This document shows positions 11,429-24,300 of a stretch of DNA of 64,000 bases, in pieces. The translations under genes were made by a program, and so were the position numbers. Each line of letters opens with the position of its first letter. Position 1 is the first letter of the stretch. The stretch spans positions 82,748,881 through 82,812,880 of the forward strand of contig JALJCS010000001.1 in the NCBI GenBank assembly GCA_023055355.1, written 5' to 3'. The notes under the pieces were generated by a model. It did not search any database. It was not told the origin of the DNA and saw only the letters and a list, made by a program, of their open reading frames with translations. Origin of the DNA: Agelaius tricolor. Its lineage: Eukaryota; Chordata; Aves; Passeriformes; Icteridae.

Positions 11429-14400
11429 CTCACATTAGGCAACAGGCAATTAAAACAATCAGCAGAACAGACAGGTCACAAGGAGCCAACTTAAATTTCA
11501 CACTGCTGATTAATTCTTAGAGAATGAACACTACCAGAAGTTTCATTTTATTGTCATATCTTCACATTTAACACTATCATGCTTCTATCATTCATTCTGT
11601 GAATAAAATATGCTTCTTCTTTGTACTTAACTTCATGGTTTAAACTTCTGTTTGCCTTCTAAGAGATATCCATATACTTGTTGGAAGAGTATGGGATGAA
11701 CATATTTTGTGTACACAAGTTTCAAAGTCTAATACCATTCAAGTCGATATCCATCAAGGCATGTCAAATTGTAAATCTTTAAATGCAATACAAGCAGACA
11801 ATTTGCCCACTGTAGTCAGAACATTTGAAAGAATCAGTCTCTGACATTAAACAGAAAACAAAAAACTGTATAGAGATTTACTGCCGACTCAGGGGACAAT
11901 TTCAACTTTTAGTCTTCATTTCTGCTCTAACATGCTGTAAGGAGAAAATACACTGGAAGCAGTCCAAATGCATGGAAGATAGGAAAGGAATCATGCTATT
12001 AGGATGAAATAAATTACCCTCTAGCCTATCTTAATTGACACAAGGACTAGGCTAATACTGAATTAGAATGTCAGGAAAAGCTCTTATGTTACCATGTCTT
12101 ACTGGCAGCAGGCATATGTCCAAGCCAGTAGAGATCTGAGTGTTTAAGTCAAAAAATGGATTCCGCAACAAAGGAAAGACTGGTTCCATTCAAAATCAGC
12201 ATATCTTAGTCATAAGTCTCAAGAGTTCAGGAAGAACTAGGAAAAAGGGGTCTCCATGAAGTTAAAGGACTTTCAGAAGCTGCAAACACATGAAATCCCA
12301 GACAATGAGATGTCAAAAAGGTGATATTATTAAATGGGTTTACAGGTGCACAATGCACTTGTAAGACAAGTAACTTAACTTTCAAGCTAAAGCCATCAGG
12401 TTAGAAGCTGAGCACAAAATATATTTACATGATGAATTATTTTATAGTAAGTGGGTTTTAACGAGGAAATACAAACTCTTTAATGAAATCTAGAAGTTGA
12501 TTAATAAACACTAATTTTTAAATTAGTAGCTCATAGTATTTTAATATTTTAAAATCAAGGAAAAAATCAGACAACAGGTTTTAAGCGAGTTGAAACTCAC
12601 TGGAGTGTTTTCAAAAAGCGATCACATATAGAAAGGCCTGGTCCTATTAGTATCTTATAACAGTTTCAAAACCAGCTTTCATTCAGCTTCTTCATAAGGT
12701 TTAATACAGTGATTTGCCACAAATAGGAATAAGGATTGAAGGTTTCACCCATTTGGTAGATTGGCTTTTGGAAAGCAATGATTCTATGAGTTATGTCAGG
12801 TAATAAACTTACCATGGCCCTGCAATGGAGTGGTTCAGACAGAAAATCAACTGCAATCCCTCAGTGTGAGTGAGAAATTATATACAGGATTTGAGAGATA
12901 TGACACCTTTGTATATGAAGAACATTAGTGGAATGCAGTGTTTAGCTCTAGTATCAGGTACCTGAAAAACCAATTGACAAACAAGAAATCTGCAGAAATT
13001 AGGAGATAAAAAAAAGGATTATGACAAAAATTGCTTCACTAAAAACTCTTCTAAATGAAGAAAATGTCCAAAGATGTCTTTCAAATGATCTACAAGTTGT
13101 TCATGAGAGAAAAAAGATATGATTTAACAGCACTTTTGAATTATTATCTGACATAATCCATAGAGACAGGAATCTGAGGGCAGATCAAATGAGATTGCAA
13201 ATAAACCAAACAATTTAACATCAGCAGTAATCAATCATTAGAACAGTTTACCTAGAGATGTGATGGATTAGCTATCATTTGACATATTTACTACCAAGTG
13301 TAAAGTTATTCATCTACAAACAAAAAAGAGAGGTCACTCAGAGTGTGCAGGTCAAACACACAGGATAGGGACCCTGTCTTGACATGGGATTGCAGGACTT
13401 TTAGGGATCTTAGTCAATTATATGCAGAACATGAGGTCTTTACACAAAATGCTGCAGTCAAAAGAGCTAGCATGGTCATCAACTGTATAAATAAGACACA
13501 AAATAGAAAAATGGACCCATTGCCTATTTGTCACTATTGCCACAACGTAACACCGGAGTGATTTATCAAAATAGAAAATTAGTGAGAGTTCAAAGGAGGC
13601 AGGTAGAAATTGTGAGTCACATTAAACTTTTACCTATTCCAAAAAGAAATTATGCTGCTTTGCACTGAGTTTAAATAAGAATTAAAAATATTCAGTGTTT
13701 ATTTCTGGAAGTTCTCCATTACTGTAATGGTAGTTTTGGATCTTATTTTCAATCAAATACACAATGTTTCTTTTCAATGAGGAATGTCTTTGTTCACACA
13801 GAAATGAATATGGGGAAAATACATGTCCTGCATTATAAAATATGTCAAACTAAATATCTGTGAGGGTCAAGACTCTATGTTTTCCAAAATAGTAGCCCTT
13901 TGATAGTGAGTGATGCATATGACCACCCACATGCATTCTATATCCAGGTTGTCAGATACAACACTCTTTTTTCATTCTTGGCTTTGAAAAACAAGCTTTC
14001 TTAGGAAGAAAAAAAGAAAACAACCCTAAGATATTTTTATTATTTGTTGAAAAACACTACCACAGAATCTACATTATTAAATTAAAAGCTTTTGTCAAAA
14101 CTTATTTATGAAATAAGGTTTTTCTTAAATAAGAGTCAAAAAAGTGTCTCTTGAAATCATTAGGTTTCTCTAGGTATTCAGCCACAGAAATAGAAAATAG
14201 ATAGTTATTTCTTACTTCATTTAAAAACATTTTTAATAAATAAACTTTTTTTTAAATAAAGAAATCCATTGTTATTGAAAAGTCAGCCTTTGCTCATGGG
14301 ACATTTATAAAATGGTTTCTTTGCTAAATTTCTTTCATTAAAAAAATCAGATTAATTCCATTTGCAAAATTGCTTAACAAGAGTATTTTGCACTGTAAGG

Positions 14401-14785
14401 TAATCCATAACACATTTATTCTGCCTATGCTGTGAGCCACTGGGAGGAAGTGAGCCCTGGCCCCAAACCAGCCTGTGTCCTTAGCAGGGCACATTGGTGT
14501 GCTTGCAGTAGTCTGTCCATCCTCTAAGGGGACTTCACACCATCTGTGTATGTGCATGTAACCTGTCTGGGGCTGGTTAGGGCAGTGAAGGCCACTTGGT
14601 GCTCTCAGGGTCCCAACCCTTTCAATTCCTCACTAAAGGTGCCAAAAAAAACCAACAGGAAGTGAGGAGCTGAGTTAATTTTGTGCTGAAGAATTTGATA
14701 CGTTAGAAGCTCTGCCTTATTTAACATGAAATTATTTCCAGATTTGAAGGTAAACATTCATTACCTTATTTATGTCCCTAGATAA

Positions 14786-14908
14786 CCTTCCCTTCCCTTC
14801 CCTTCCCTTCCCTTCCCTTCCCTTCCCTTCCCTTCCCTTCCCTTCCCTTCCCTTCCCTTCCCTTCCCTTCCCTTCCCTTCCCTTCCCTTCCCTTCCCTTC
14901 CCTTCCCC
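14786..14908. repeat. (TTCCC)n pentanucleotide array
   Basis: An uninterrupted TTCCC array of about 24.6 copies over 123 bases. The plus strand is pure pyrimidine and the complement pure purine, so the tract could form triplex (H-) DNA. Its lack of interruptions suggests recent growth and a high chance of length polymorphism or assembly error. A 102-codon open frame starting at 14772 is simply the array translated (repeating FPSLP). Confidence 0.97.
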
Positions 14909-17270
14909 ATCATCTCAGATGTGGAGGTTTAAAAGGTTCTTGCTGTTATCTAGATCAGGATTGAGACAATTTCCAAAAAAAAAAAAAACAAGCCTGGAGA
15001 AAAGCCAGTTCAGGAATATTTTAATACGTGGCCGAAATATGACTATGGAAAAATACATTTTGATGTTTGATACATGGTAAAAGGGAAGTCTCATTTCACT
15101 TATGAGATTACTGAGTACATATGAAGTATACAATGAGACTGAAATTGCTACTGCATTGCTAAGGATAATAACAAAATGTTGATAGAATAAGAACAAATTT
15201 ATGGAGATTCCTTTTTTCCCCTGATTATACACTGTTAGAGAAAATGGATTAAAACAAATGTCAGTATAATGGAGCAGATGTAGTTAAAATAGTTTTGTAA
15301 TGTATTTTGCCACCAACTTCTTTAGAAAGAATAAGATAAAGATATTAAAATTAATTAATACATATATGGAAATAAATGCCAAGCTCTCACAGAGTCTTAC
15401 TGACAAATAATAGAAGCATTATCTTGTTATTTGCAAGGTACAAACAAGAGTTCCATTTCACTTTCAAAATGTAATAGAATACATTTTGAGGTCTTATTTT
15501 TAAAATCAAACACAAAAACATACCCAGAACTACCAACTTCAGTGAGAGGAAATTCTTGAAGAGTTTCTCTGATTTCTTAGTGCTTATCATAGACTTGGGA
15601 AGTTTCAGGTACCCTTAACTAGCTGCTAAAAGGTGTTAATGAATGATTAATTCAATAGTGCAGCCATTTTGCTTATGTATCTACATTAATAGCTTCAAAA
15701 ATCATATTTTAACTACAGACATTTCAAATTGTAACTTTCACCTAAATTTCACAGATGCAGCAATTTCAATCAAGACAAGGAGTCTCATGATTGTCTGGAC
15801 AGTTTGTCAGTTCACCAGTGAGCCCTATTTAGGCAAAATACCTTTAGTGTGTAAAATAGTAAAATGTACAATAAATTGTCTTTGGGCTTGCTTTTTTTTT
15901 CCCTTTTTGTTTTTAAATACATGTGCATACATGAGGGCTGCCAAAGTGATCAGCATATAATAGCAGGAAAAAACCAAAGCACTTTAAACCCTTTACATGA
16001 AGTTTTTAATAAGACTTATGATAACAAAAAGACATTTATTGAATCCACTTAACATCATCTCTGAAACAATTAATTGTTCCAAGTTTCTTTATAAAATTAT
16101 GCAATGAGTGAACAAGTACTTGTCAAATCACTTTGTAATTAAATTCATGCATTTGTTCCTGTTTTAAAAATGGCCACATATTCCATCTGCCCATGCAAAA
16201 TGCTTAAGTATTTTCAGCCAACTTCCCTGAGTAAGGCTGTACACCCATCACAGACAGCACACTTCACTGTTACAAGGGCCACAGCTGCAAAATATCCTAA
16301 TCAAGGACAAGAAATCACCTTTCTTTGTTGTTCAATTTCTTTTGTTAAGAGAATTTCAGAAGGAGAAAGGTTCAGATCATAGACTCTTTTTAAAAAGAGC
16401 TGTTAGTATTTTCTGGAGCTGGCTGAAACTAGTGTGTCACCTGCTTTGAATGCAATAACTGAGATTTTTTTACAAGCCTTTTTCTAAAAGGGAAGCTGAT
16501 CAGGGAGGAAGAAACAGACTTGGTGCAAGCTACTTTGTACTGAAGTATTCTCATGATTGTGCACACGTCTTCAAGGTTTCAGGAAGTTCTGCCTAAAGCT
16601 GGAAACCCTGCACAAAAATTCTTATTGAAGACCATGGTGACTCTTGTCTCTTTCTCTGGCTTTGGTATTTGCAGATGTAGTTTTTGCATTTGGTGCAGTT
16701 GGAAGGAGTCCCCAGAAACCATCTTCTCTAAGACCCCTCACTTCATTTGCACTTCTTCAGTTAATGTCACAAAAGCTAAAAAGCACAGAAATTTCAGCTG
16801 CCTGTTAAAACCTTCAGGACTCTTCTCTGACAGAGAAACAGTATGAGATGCTCCCTCACATCAGAACAGGCAGAACTGATCTTCTGGTTACTTACAGGGT
16901 ATCCTCTGGAGAAAAATAAAAATCAAAGAACCAACAATAAGCATGAAAAGGAATCTGAAAAAAAAAAAAATTAATGTCATAGCTACTGAACCCTGGTGTT
17001 GTGGGTAAGAATGAAAAACCATTACAGAAAGCTCTGAACACCCTGGTAAATCACCAAGGGCTCTCTTCAGCCAGGCAGGCAGAAGTGCTGAGCTGAAATG
17101 ATTCCAGATGCTACTCTGGATTTCCAGTGGTACTGTAAATTTTCACCCTGGGGAAAATAATTAAAAATTCTTCCCCAGATCTGCTTTTTGCATATCAACC
17201 CAGTGGTATTAAAACTCTCAATTCAGCATTTCTTGGTGCAAAACTTTGGGGTATGACAAAGTAGAGTAGA
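14909..17270. other. AT-rich unique DNA, no recognised gene
   Basis: Open frames reach at most 105 codons and show no family signature. The stretch includes a run of 14 A at 14975-14988 and a possible 10-base minus-strand microexon at 16896-16905 behind a very T-rich acceptor. I see no mobile element. Confidence 0.65.
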
Positions 17271-17472
17271 TCTACACAATCACAGTACTACTTAGGTTGG
17301 ACAGCAGCCGTGGAGATCATCCAGTCCCATTCCCACTGCTCAGAGTAGAAGCTGCCAGAGGAGGTTGCCTAGGACCATGCCCAGTCAGGCTTTGAATATC
17401 CCCAAGGATAGAAACTCTGAAATCTCTCTTGACAGCCTGCTCCAGCATTCTGTCACTCCCACCACAAAAGAC
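17271..17472 (-). mobile_element. CR1 LINE 3' fragment (degenerate)
   Basis: The plus strand reads, in order, phrases of the reverse complement of an avian CR1 3' end: AATCACAGTACT, then TAGGTTGGACAG, GAGATCATCCAGTCC, then TTTGAATATCCCCAAGGAT and CAGCCTGCTCCAGCATTCTG. The tail side is at the left, so the element is on the minus strand. It is 5'-truncated and diverged, with no usable coding frame, so it appears to be an old insertion. The right boundary is approximate. Confidence 0.8.
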
Positions 17473-20400
17473 TCCATCAGAGCTGTTGAAGTCAACAGCC
17501 AAAAGAACCTTAAGAGTGAACCAGATGAAGAGCTAGAAGGTATCTTCTGATTCACCTTCTGATTCAAAGTGAACTGATTTACTCTCCAAGCTCCAACAGA
17601 GCTTAATACATGTATGTATTTGTCTCTCTACAAAGGAAAAAAAAACAAAATGCAAAACTCTCCAACTGTTCACAGCAACACTTAGAGGCCTCTACAGTAT
17701 CTTTTCTGTATCAATAAATGGTGGTTCAATGCCCCAAGATTCAGCTTTCTGAGGTTATTGATTGAAATTATTAAGATATAGAGCTGGAAGAACCTAAAGT
17801 AGTCTAGTAATGTTTTTATTTGATACTAAATAATTTATATTCAATTTATTTTCATGAGCTTTATAAAATAACTCAAAAGCACAGAACTACATAAAGCAAA
17901 TTTATGCCCACATACTCCTTCTTTCATAAGTGTCTGGTAACCTACAACAAATATTTCTGATTATATTTCATTGGCCAGGCATACTGGAAACTTTTGTCTC
18001 ACTGGAACAACCGTTCTGTGGATTTCAATACTTGTTGATGGGCCATAAGGCAATTTCTCAGGTACAAACTATTAGGTTGACAAATTGTTGACAAAAAAGA
18101 CTGTGGGATGTAGGGTGGCAGACTGCAGAGGGCACAACAGAATGAGAAGCAGACAGGCAGTATAACCTGCCAACTGGCAAGTTTCTGAAGTGTGAAGGTT
18201 GGTCTCACACTCATTCTAACACTCAGTGCTGCAAACTCAAATACTTAGCCCTGAGGTCAACATTTGCCAGGAGTAGGAGTTAGCCCTCCAGTTCAGATTC
18301 ACAGTAGTAATAGTAGTATAAAGAAGTAGAACAGACAAAAGAGATCCATGAATCACAACTCTTAAGAGAAATAATGGAGATCCAGAAATACATAACAAAT
18401 ACCGAAGTAAAAAAAGATGAAGGGCGTTTGTGAGACATTGCATCAGCCTCAACCCTCTTACTATATTAAGCAAAAGAGTGAAACCAGTGATGAAAAATGT
18501 AGACTTTTTTTTTAATAGAATCATAATGTGCTGCAGAATTATTATAATCTGATATATTTGATACAAAATTGCATGAGATAAATGCACAATGGATAAAAAG
18601 TACCTGTTTAGTAAAATGGCAATGATTTAAGAAATCAGCTACTAATTTTTGTGGGCCTATTTCCAAGTTCATTAGAGCTGATGAGATTTCACTCATTAGT
18701 ACAGCAAGCACTGTTAGATCTAGTTGTGGACTGGGGTTATATTGGCTATTGTATTAGATAAGGATGTTCAGGTTAAATGTGAAATCAATTAGAAGCAAAT
18801 TTATTCCCTTAATCAAACATCTGTGGCAATAATCACCTGTATGTTAAAAGAGAAGGTAATCAATCAGTAATGGCCATTATTTTTTTTCCCCAGTTAAATG
18901 ATGCAAATTTATAGCACCTTAGGAGCTAGCTCAGAACATTTGATGGAACCTGTGAAATCCTGAGTTAAGCAACACTCAAAAATCATAAATATTGGAAATT
19001 AGCCACTTGTCCTTAGAAGTTTAAGCAGGGAAATAGCAATTGGATGTTTCCTAATCCAGGTAATTTTTTATTTAAGGAGTCTGAGATACTAATTTCTATG
19101 GTAAAATCAAAGGACACTATAACAGGAAGTTCTTCTGTACATAGTGCTGGTTATTTTGGCTTTAGTTCATGTTTTGCACCATGCCAAAGCATATTTATCT
19201 TTAATCCTGTCACTTCTGAATCATGAGTATATATAGCCAGTTCAATTCTAAGCTCTAAAGGAGGAGATTTTTAAGTCAACAAGCTCATTAGCTCAAAAGT
19301 TAAATGTTTAAATTTTACATAAGTTTGATCTTTTAAAGCATCATCTAAACACATGTATCATTTAATAGGACCAAAAGTACTACACATTTTCCCTTACTGT
19401 AACAGAAATCATTTGCACTTAGACTAGTCAAAAAAAGACATCTCCTAATGAAAAATTGGAAAAGAGAAGCATATTCAAAATACAGGCAAAGTTCTGCCAT
19501 CCAAGAATACCACTGATTATGTTTACAGGCTGTATGTTATGTTTACTGAGTATGCCCACTAAGAAGTCCAAGTTTGTCCACTTTGGCGAGTGCCTGTCAG
19601 AATCCAAAAGCTGGCTGATTTTTATTTTGCATTTGCTCTTGCTTGAAACTCCATTTTTTTTTTCTGTTCAGGGCACTGAAATACCATTTCCAGGCCAATT
19701 TGACTCCTGCATGGAAGAACAGAAATTGAAGCCCACTAACTCTATTCAAAATTGGCTTATCAGAAGAAGGTGCTCCTTGCAAAAAATGTATGGCTAATTT
19801 TCTCATCTCTTATGTCTGCACTATGTTGTTCTCATGGCAAACTAGAGAATAACAAACAGTACTGAAAACAAGAGCTATTCACACATCTCATTTGTAGAAG
19901 GAGAATCACAAGGTAATGTAAAATTTCTAATGTCAAAGTGTTTTCACGGGGAAAGTCTGATAGCTAAAGTAAACCCCTTCAGGAAGAGCAGAGGGGAGGG
20001 AAGGTTAAACAAAGGTGAATTCTCTGTTGACATCTGGTTGAGTGAAGAAGAGACAAATAGAAGGTGTCCCTCACCAGGCCTGAAGCAAACTTGATTAAGA
20101 TATGCTGTGCCATTATGTGAGAGGCATTTCTGTTAAAGAGTCATATTGTAAACAGATATAAAAATAGACATTATGGTCTTGCAAGGTCTGAGAAGCATTT
20201 CTTTACAGGAATTCTATAATCGGAGAGGCAGGAGAAGAAACTACTTATGAGCATAATTTGAGATGAAAAAGTGCTTAGTTTCAGTGCTGTCTGCACATTT
20301 CCAAGGGCCAAAATACCAAAAGTAGAGTTGCAGGGGTTTACTAATGTGTCTGAGAGTAAAGAATGGCAGGAGGCACAACTATTTGGTGTGGTCAGCACAG

Positions 20401-20686
20401 GAGGTACTGCACCATGTCCCTAGCAGGTACAGCTAGTGGAAAAATAGCTCAGATCTTTCTCCTCAGGAAATTGTGATAAAGTAAAAAAGTGGTTGAAGTT
20501 TAAGACAGGAATAGAAAAGTAATTTGTTCAGCCTTGCAGTTGTCACTTCAAGAAACAGACTACTGTAGTAGTTAAACAGAGTAAAAAAAAACTTCCTAAA
20601 ATGTATCTGCAGAGTTTCTGTTATTTTTTGGAAAGCAATCACCTGTTAAGCTCTATGGTTTATGTTTGTTAGTAGGAGGAAATTAC

Positions 20687-20740
20687 CTCATTGACCACCA
20701 GGCAACAAAGTCCAGTGGGTGAGGACGAACTGGTGCTTTG
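20687..20740 (-). other. Candidate 54-nt exon-like segment
   Basis: The minus strand has the acceptor TTTAACAGAATTGCAG, then 54 bases open in one frame for 18 codons (phase 0 at both ends, including TGLCCLVVNE), then a donor GAG|GTAATT. The donor is weaker than most others listed. The phase is compatible with joining to 21307-21359 only if an extra exon restores the frame. Confidence 0.12.
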
Positions 20741-21306
20741 CTGCAATTCTGTTAAACCAAACATAGACTATGCATTGCTCCTAATCAAGTTTTGGGAGAC
20801 AAGCATTTCCTTTGCCTCAGTTTTTGAGTTTTCCACTTTCAATACCCACAAGTAACAGCAAAAAGAGGGGTTTTTTCCCATTCTTTCATCATGCTCCTTG
20901 ACAACTCATCATGCAGTTCAAAATGGCAGAGTTGATTTCTCAAATAAAAAGAGTTGCCTTCTCTCCCCTACCCTTCTCCTTAATTGCATGATCCTGTTCT
21001 TTTCTGGAGCTGCACTAGATCTACTCAATTTTGATTCAATTTTGTTCATTAAGCCAACAGAAAAAATATTCCATTCTTTCAGCTTGGTTTTTTTTCTGCA
21101 AGCCCAGTGAGCTGAATTGGCTTGTCAAAGGGTCAGGCAGTGCCAGAGCAGCATGAAGAAGCAGGAGTACATAGATGAGAACAAGAAAAGAACCCTTTTA
21201 CCAGGAAAAGTACATTAGATAAGCTTAGTTATCTCCTCACACAGCAACCACACAGCATAAAGCTCATAAGCAGGAAGAACCTGAAGTAAACCAGTGCTGA
21301 CCTTAC

Positions 21307-21359
21307 CTAGAACATGTCAGCTCATAAACATCAGTATTTCTGGAGCTGATCAGCAGCAG
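21307..21359 (-). other. Candidate 53-nt exon-like segment
   Basis: On the minus strand, GTTGTATGGACAGTTTAG precedes 53 bases that are open in one frame for 17 codons (LLLISSRNTDVYELTCS), followed by the donor TAG|GTAAGG. It enters in phase 0 and leaves in phase 2, which would fit the phase-2 entry of 8165-8191. The intervening candidate at 10643 does not share that frame. No family recognised. Confidence 0.2.
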
Positions 21360-24300
21360 CTAAACTGTCCATACAACAGCAGAAGGTAATCTCTTGAGTG
21401 ATGTCAGTGTCATTTACTTTTGTAGATGAGGCAAAATCCCAATAAGTAAATAAGGGAGGAAGAAAAATCCTGTACATCAGCTAAGCTTTGCGGACCATCC
21501 ATGTGAATGATCTAAAACTTCAAGTTAATTCAAGTTGGCTTAGTCTTCTGTTACTGAGACAGTATTTGCATTTGCTGGGGCTTAGATCACACAGATGGAC
21601 AGTTACCATAAACTTGCTGACACACAAGTTTGCTTGTGTGTCCAAGCCCTCAGAATTAGCTGTTTCAGTTTTTTTTTTTTCACTATTTTCTCACCTTCTT
21701 TCTCTGCTCCATTTTTGCTTTTTATGTTTCCTGAGGATGGTTCTCATTAGCTTCTTTGCTAAACCTGACATAGATGTACACTTGAAGGTAGCATGACATA
21801 AAGTATTCCAAGTAAAGGTTGGCAAATATTTTCGGTTGGTACTTTTTCCAAAAATAAGCCCAGTGTAATGTTAGGCAATACACTTCTATTTATCACTACT
21901 TTCATCTGATTGGAACAGCAATCTAAAATGTAAAAAGCATATCTAAATAAACATGCAGCAGATCCCCAAAAGAAAATTATATTTTTCTCCTATGGAGATA
22001 TCAATGCAACAGTGAACATGATTCTAATCATTGCACCTCTTTTAACCTTGTATAAATAACACTATTGTAAAGAAATAGCTGATTTGCATCAAGCTAAAAG
22101 AAAAAAAATCAGGGTAAGTTGTGGATACTGTAAAAGTCACTAGCTATTGGATAGAGACTGTTGCTTGGATAGAGACCTTAAACAAGAGGAAAAATATCCT
22201 GGATGGATAATTGGATGTGTATGCAAGAAATTAAAATAATTAAAAAAAAAAAGTTCTGTTTTTCCAGTAACCAAACTATAAAAGAATAGATGGTACCATG
22301 AAATACAGCTTTCAAAACAACATGAGGAGGCTTATGTTAGTTTCACTGCTCAGCTGCAACTGAAATCCAGATGTGGGAATCAGTTATATTTGCCATCAAG
22401 AATTAATTAATATAGATTTTGTTTGGAACAACCATTTTTCATAAGCAGATAATAAGAAAGAAAATATTTCTGATTTCTATTAGATATGTATCTTGTAGTT
22501 CCCTAGGCCTTATTCAACTGTGGCATACTATGAAACACCACCAATCCTGCAATACGGCCCAAGGCTAAGGAATGGGTACATTCTACTTTTCACAACCACT
22601 GAAATCATTCTAAAATGAGATTCTATCTCCTTCCTTAGTTTTACTCTTCGTTACAAACAATAATTTCTTAATAATTTTGCACAGTTTTGCAGCACTTGAA
22701 AAACTGTCATATCCTGTACAGAAAATATACAAATATACAGAAACAAGGTCATGACCCCAGAGCTTGTTACTTGACTACAAAACAGACCCAAGAAGAGCTA
22801 CAAATAACAGCACAGGATTACAAAATGATAACAGCATGCTTCCTCACAAGTGACAAGGAGGCTGATCCAAGCCAGGACTCCAGACACCACGATGTAAAGC
22901 CTGATGGTGCCTGCTACATTTCCTCCAGCTGCAAAGTAGAGTGACAGGTTTTCTGTTCCACTAGGTGATCTGCCGCAGGTGCCAACATGCCTAACCTTTG
23001 ACTAACAGCCAGATGGATGCTAAGGCTTTCACCCATGCCATCCAGCTCTCTCACTTCCAAACAATGTCTCCTGGTCAATTTTGTTTGTTATTCTTTTTAT
23101 GCTTTCTCACTGCTGAGATAGCCAGGTTGGTAAAGACAAGCAGCTGAGATGCTTTGCTTTTCCCTTACTAGTAATTTATTCCATCTCTCGCTTTTTTACC
23201 AGATTGTGAGTATAGTCTGCAGGAAAATTGTTCTTGCATGGTATCCCCTCCAAAGCTTCATCTTTGCTGAAGGCAACTCCTTATCAGTGAGAAAACACAC
23301 AGCACAGAATATACAGAGTAACACTTTTGTTTAGGGGTGGAAGTATTTATTAAAAACTAAAGAAATCCTGCTCAAAATACCTAAAAGTGTAATGTATTTT
23401 CCTTTAATAACAGAGCAATATAGACAGGGTGTAGAAGAGGGGGAAAATCACAGGCATTTCACTTTCAAATGATAAGCAGAAATGTGCAGGTGTTGTACAT
23501 TAGATGACCTTCCCTATGTGGGTCACCATTCATCAGTACACTGTGAGTAGCCTTACCTAGAGCAGCTTGATGTGTCTCATTTCTCATGTCTCCATACAGG
23601 AATGATTACAATCCTTAAGTATGTTTAGGTTTGCTTACAGGCTGCTGAGCATAGAAATAAATTTCCAAATATTTGAGAGGTGTAAAATGAGAAGAATTAC
23701 TGTAATAGTACTAAATTAACATTAAAGAACTGTGGAGTATAAAGTCAGATCTACCTAGCAGTTGTAATAGTTTCTCACTTAGCAGTATCTCTGGCCCCTT
23801 TGTGATTTTCTCAAGAAAAAGAGGATGAAGTATGGATACATTTGCTCTTCATTCCAGGCATAGCACATAAAGAGGTTATGGTGACATGACACTTGTGCTT
23901 GTGTATGCATACCTGTGACTCAGACCTCTTTCATCTTGACAACAGAAGCTGTTAAGTGACCTATAACTGATACTGCTGATTTAGAACATCCTTTAGCTTG
24001 GGCTTGCTTCTGTAGCTTTTATACAACAGTGGAATTGGGGTTCTGCTACTGCCTGGAAATATTTGTGACCTAGACAGCAAATATCCCTTCTGTGAGACAG
24101 ATGACTTTGCAGAATGTCAAAGAAATGTGAGCAGCTGGAAAAATAGTATTCCCACCACAAAAAGTATATTGCTATGAATATGAATTAATGAATATGAAAT
24201 TAAATTCTTTTTATATTCTACAAACCATAATTTAGGATTTTTATGCGGACAAGGCTGGAAGGCACTTGGACTTCTGGTTTGGTTTTGGACTTAACTATCC

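Larger units (their letters stand above)
1..14785. other. AT-rich unique DNA, no recognised gene
   Basis: No open frame here exceeds 77 codons and none resembles a known protein. I see no LTR, no clear CR1 copy and no RNA gene. Several minus-strand segments bounded by good splice sites are listed separately (615-675, 1849-1909, 5657-5668, 6886-6975, 8165-8191, 10643-10705, 11390-11428). An inverted octamer pair lies at 6503-6518. The stretch could be intronic or intergenic. Confidence 0.7.

Noticed and set aside
12818..12855. Minus-strand exon-like segment with donor ATG|GTAAGT
   Set aside because: Two competing acceptors give 7 or 38 bases and neither stands out.
14772..15080. 102-codon frame with repeated FPSLP
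   Set aside because: It is the TTCCC array read through, followed by unique sequence.
17770..17812. Possible CR1 tail relic
   Set aside because: A few words resemble a CR1 3' end (GAGCTGGAAGAACC) but the following bases do not continue the match.
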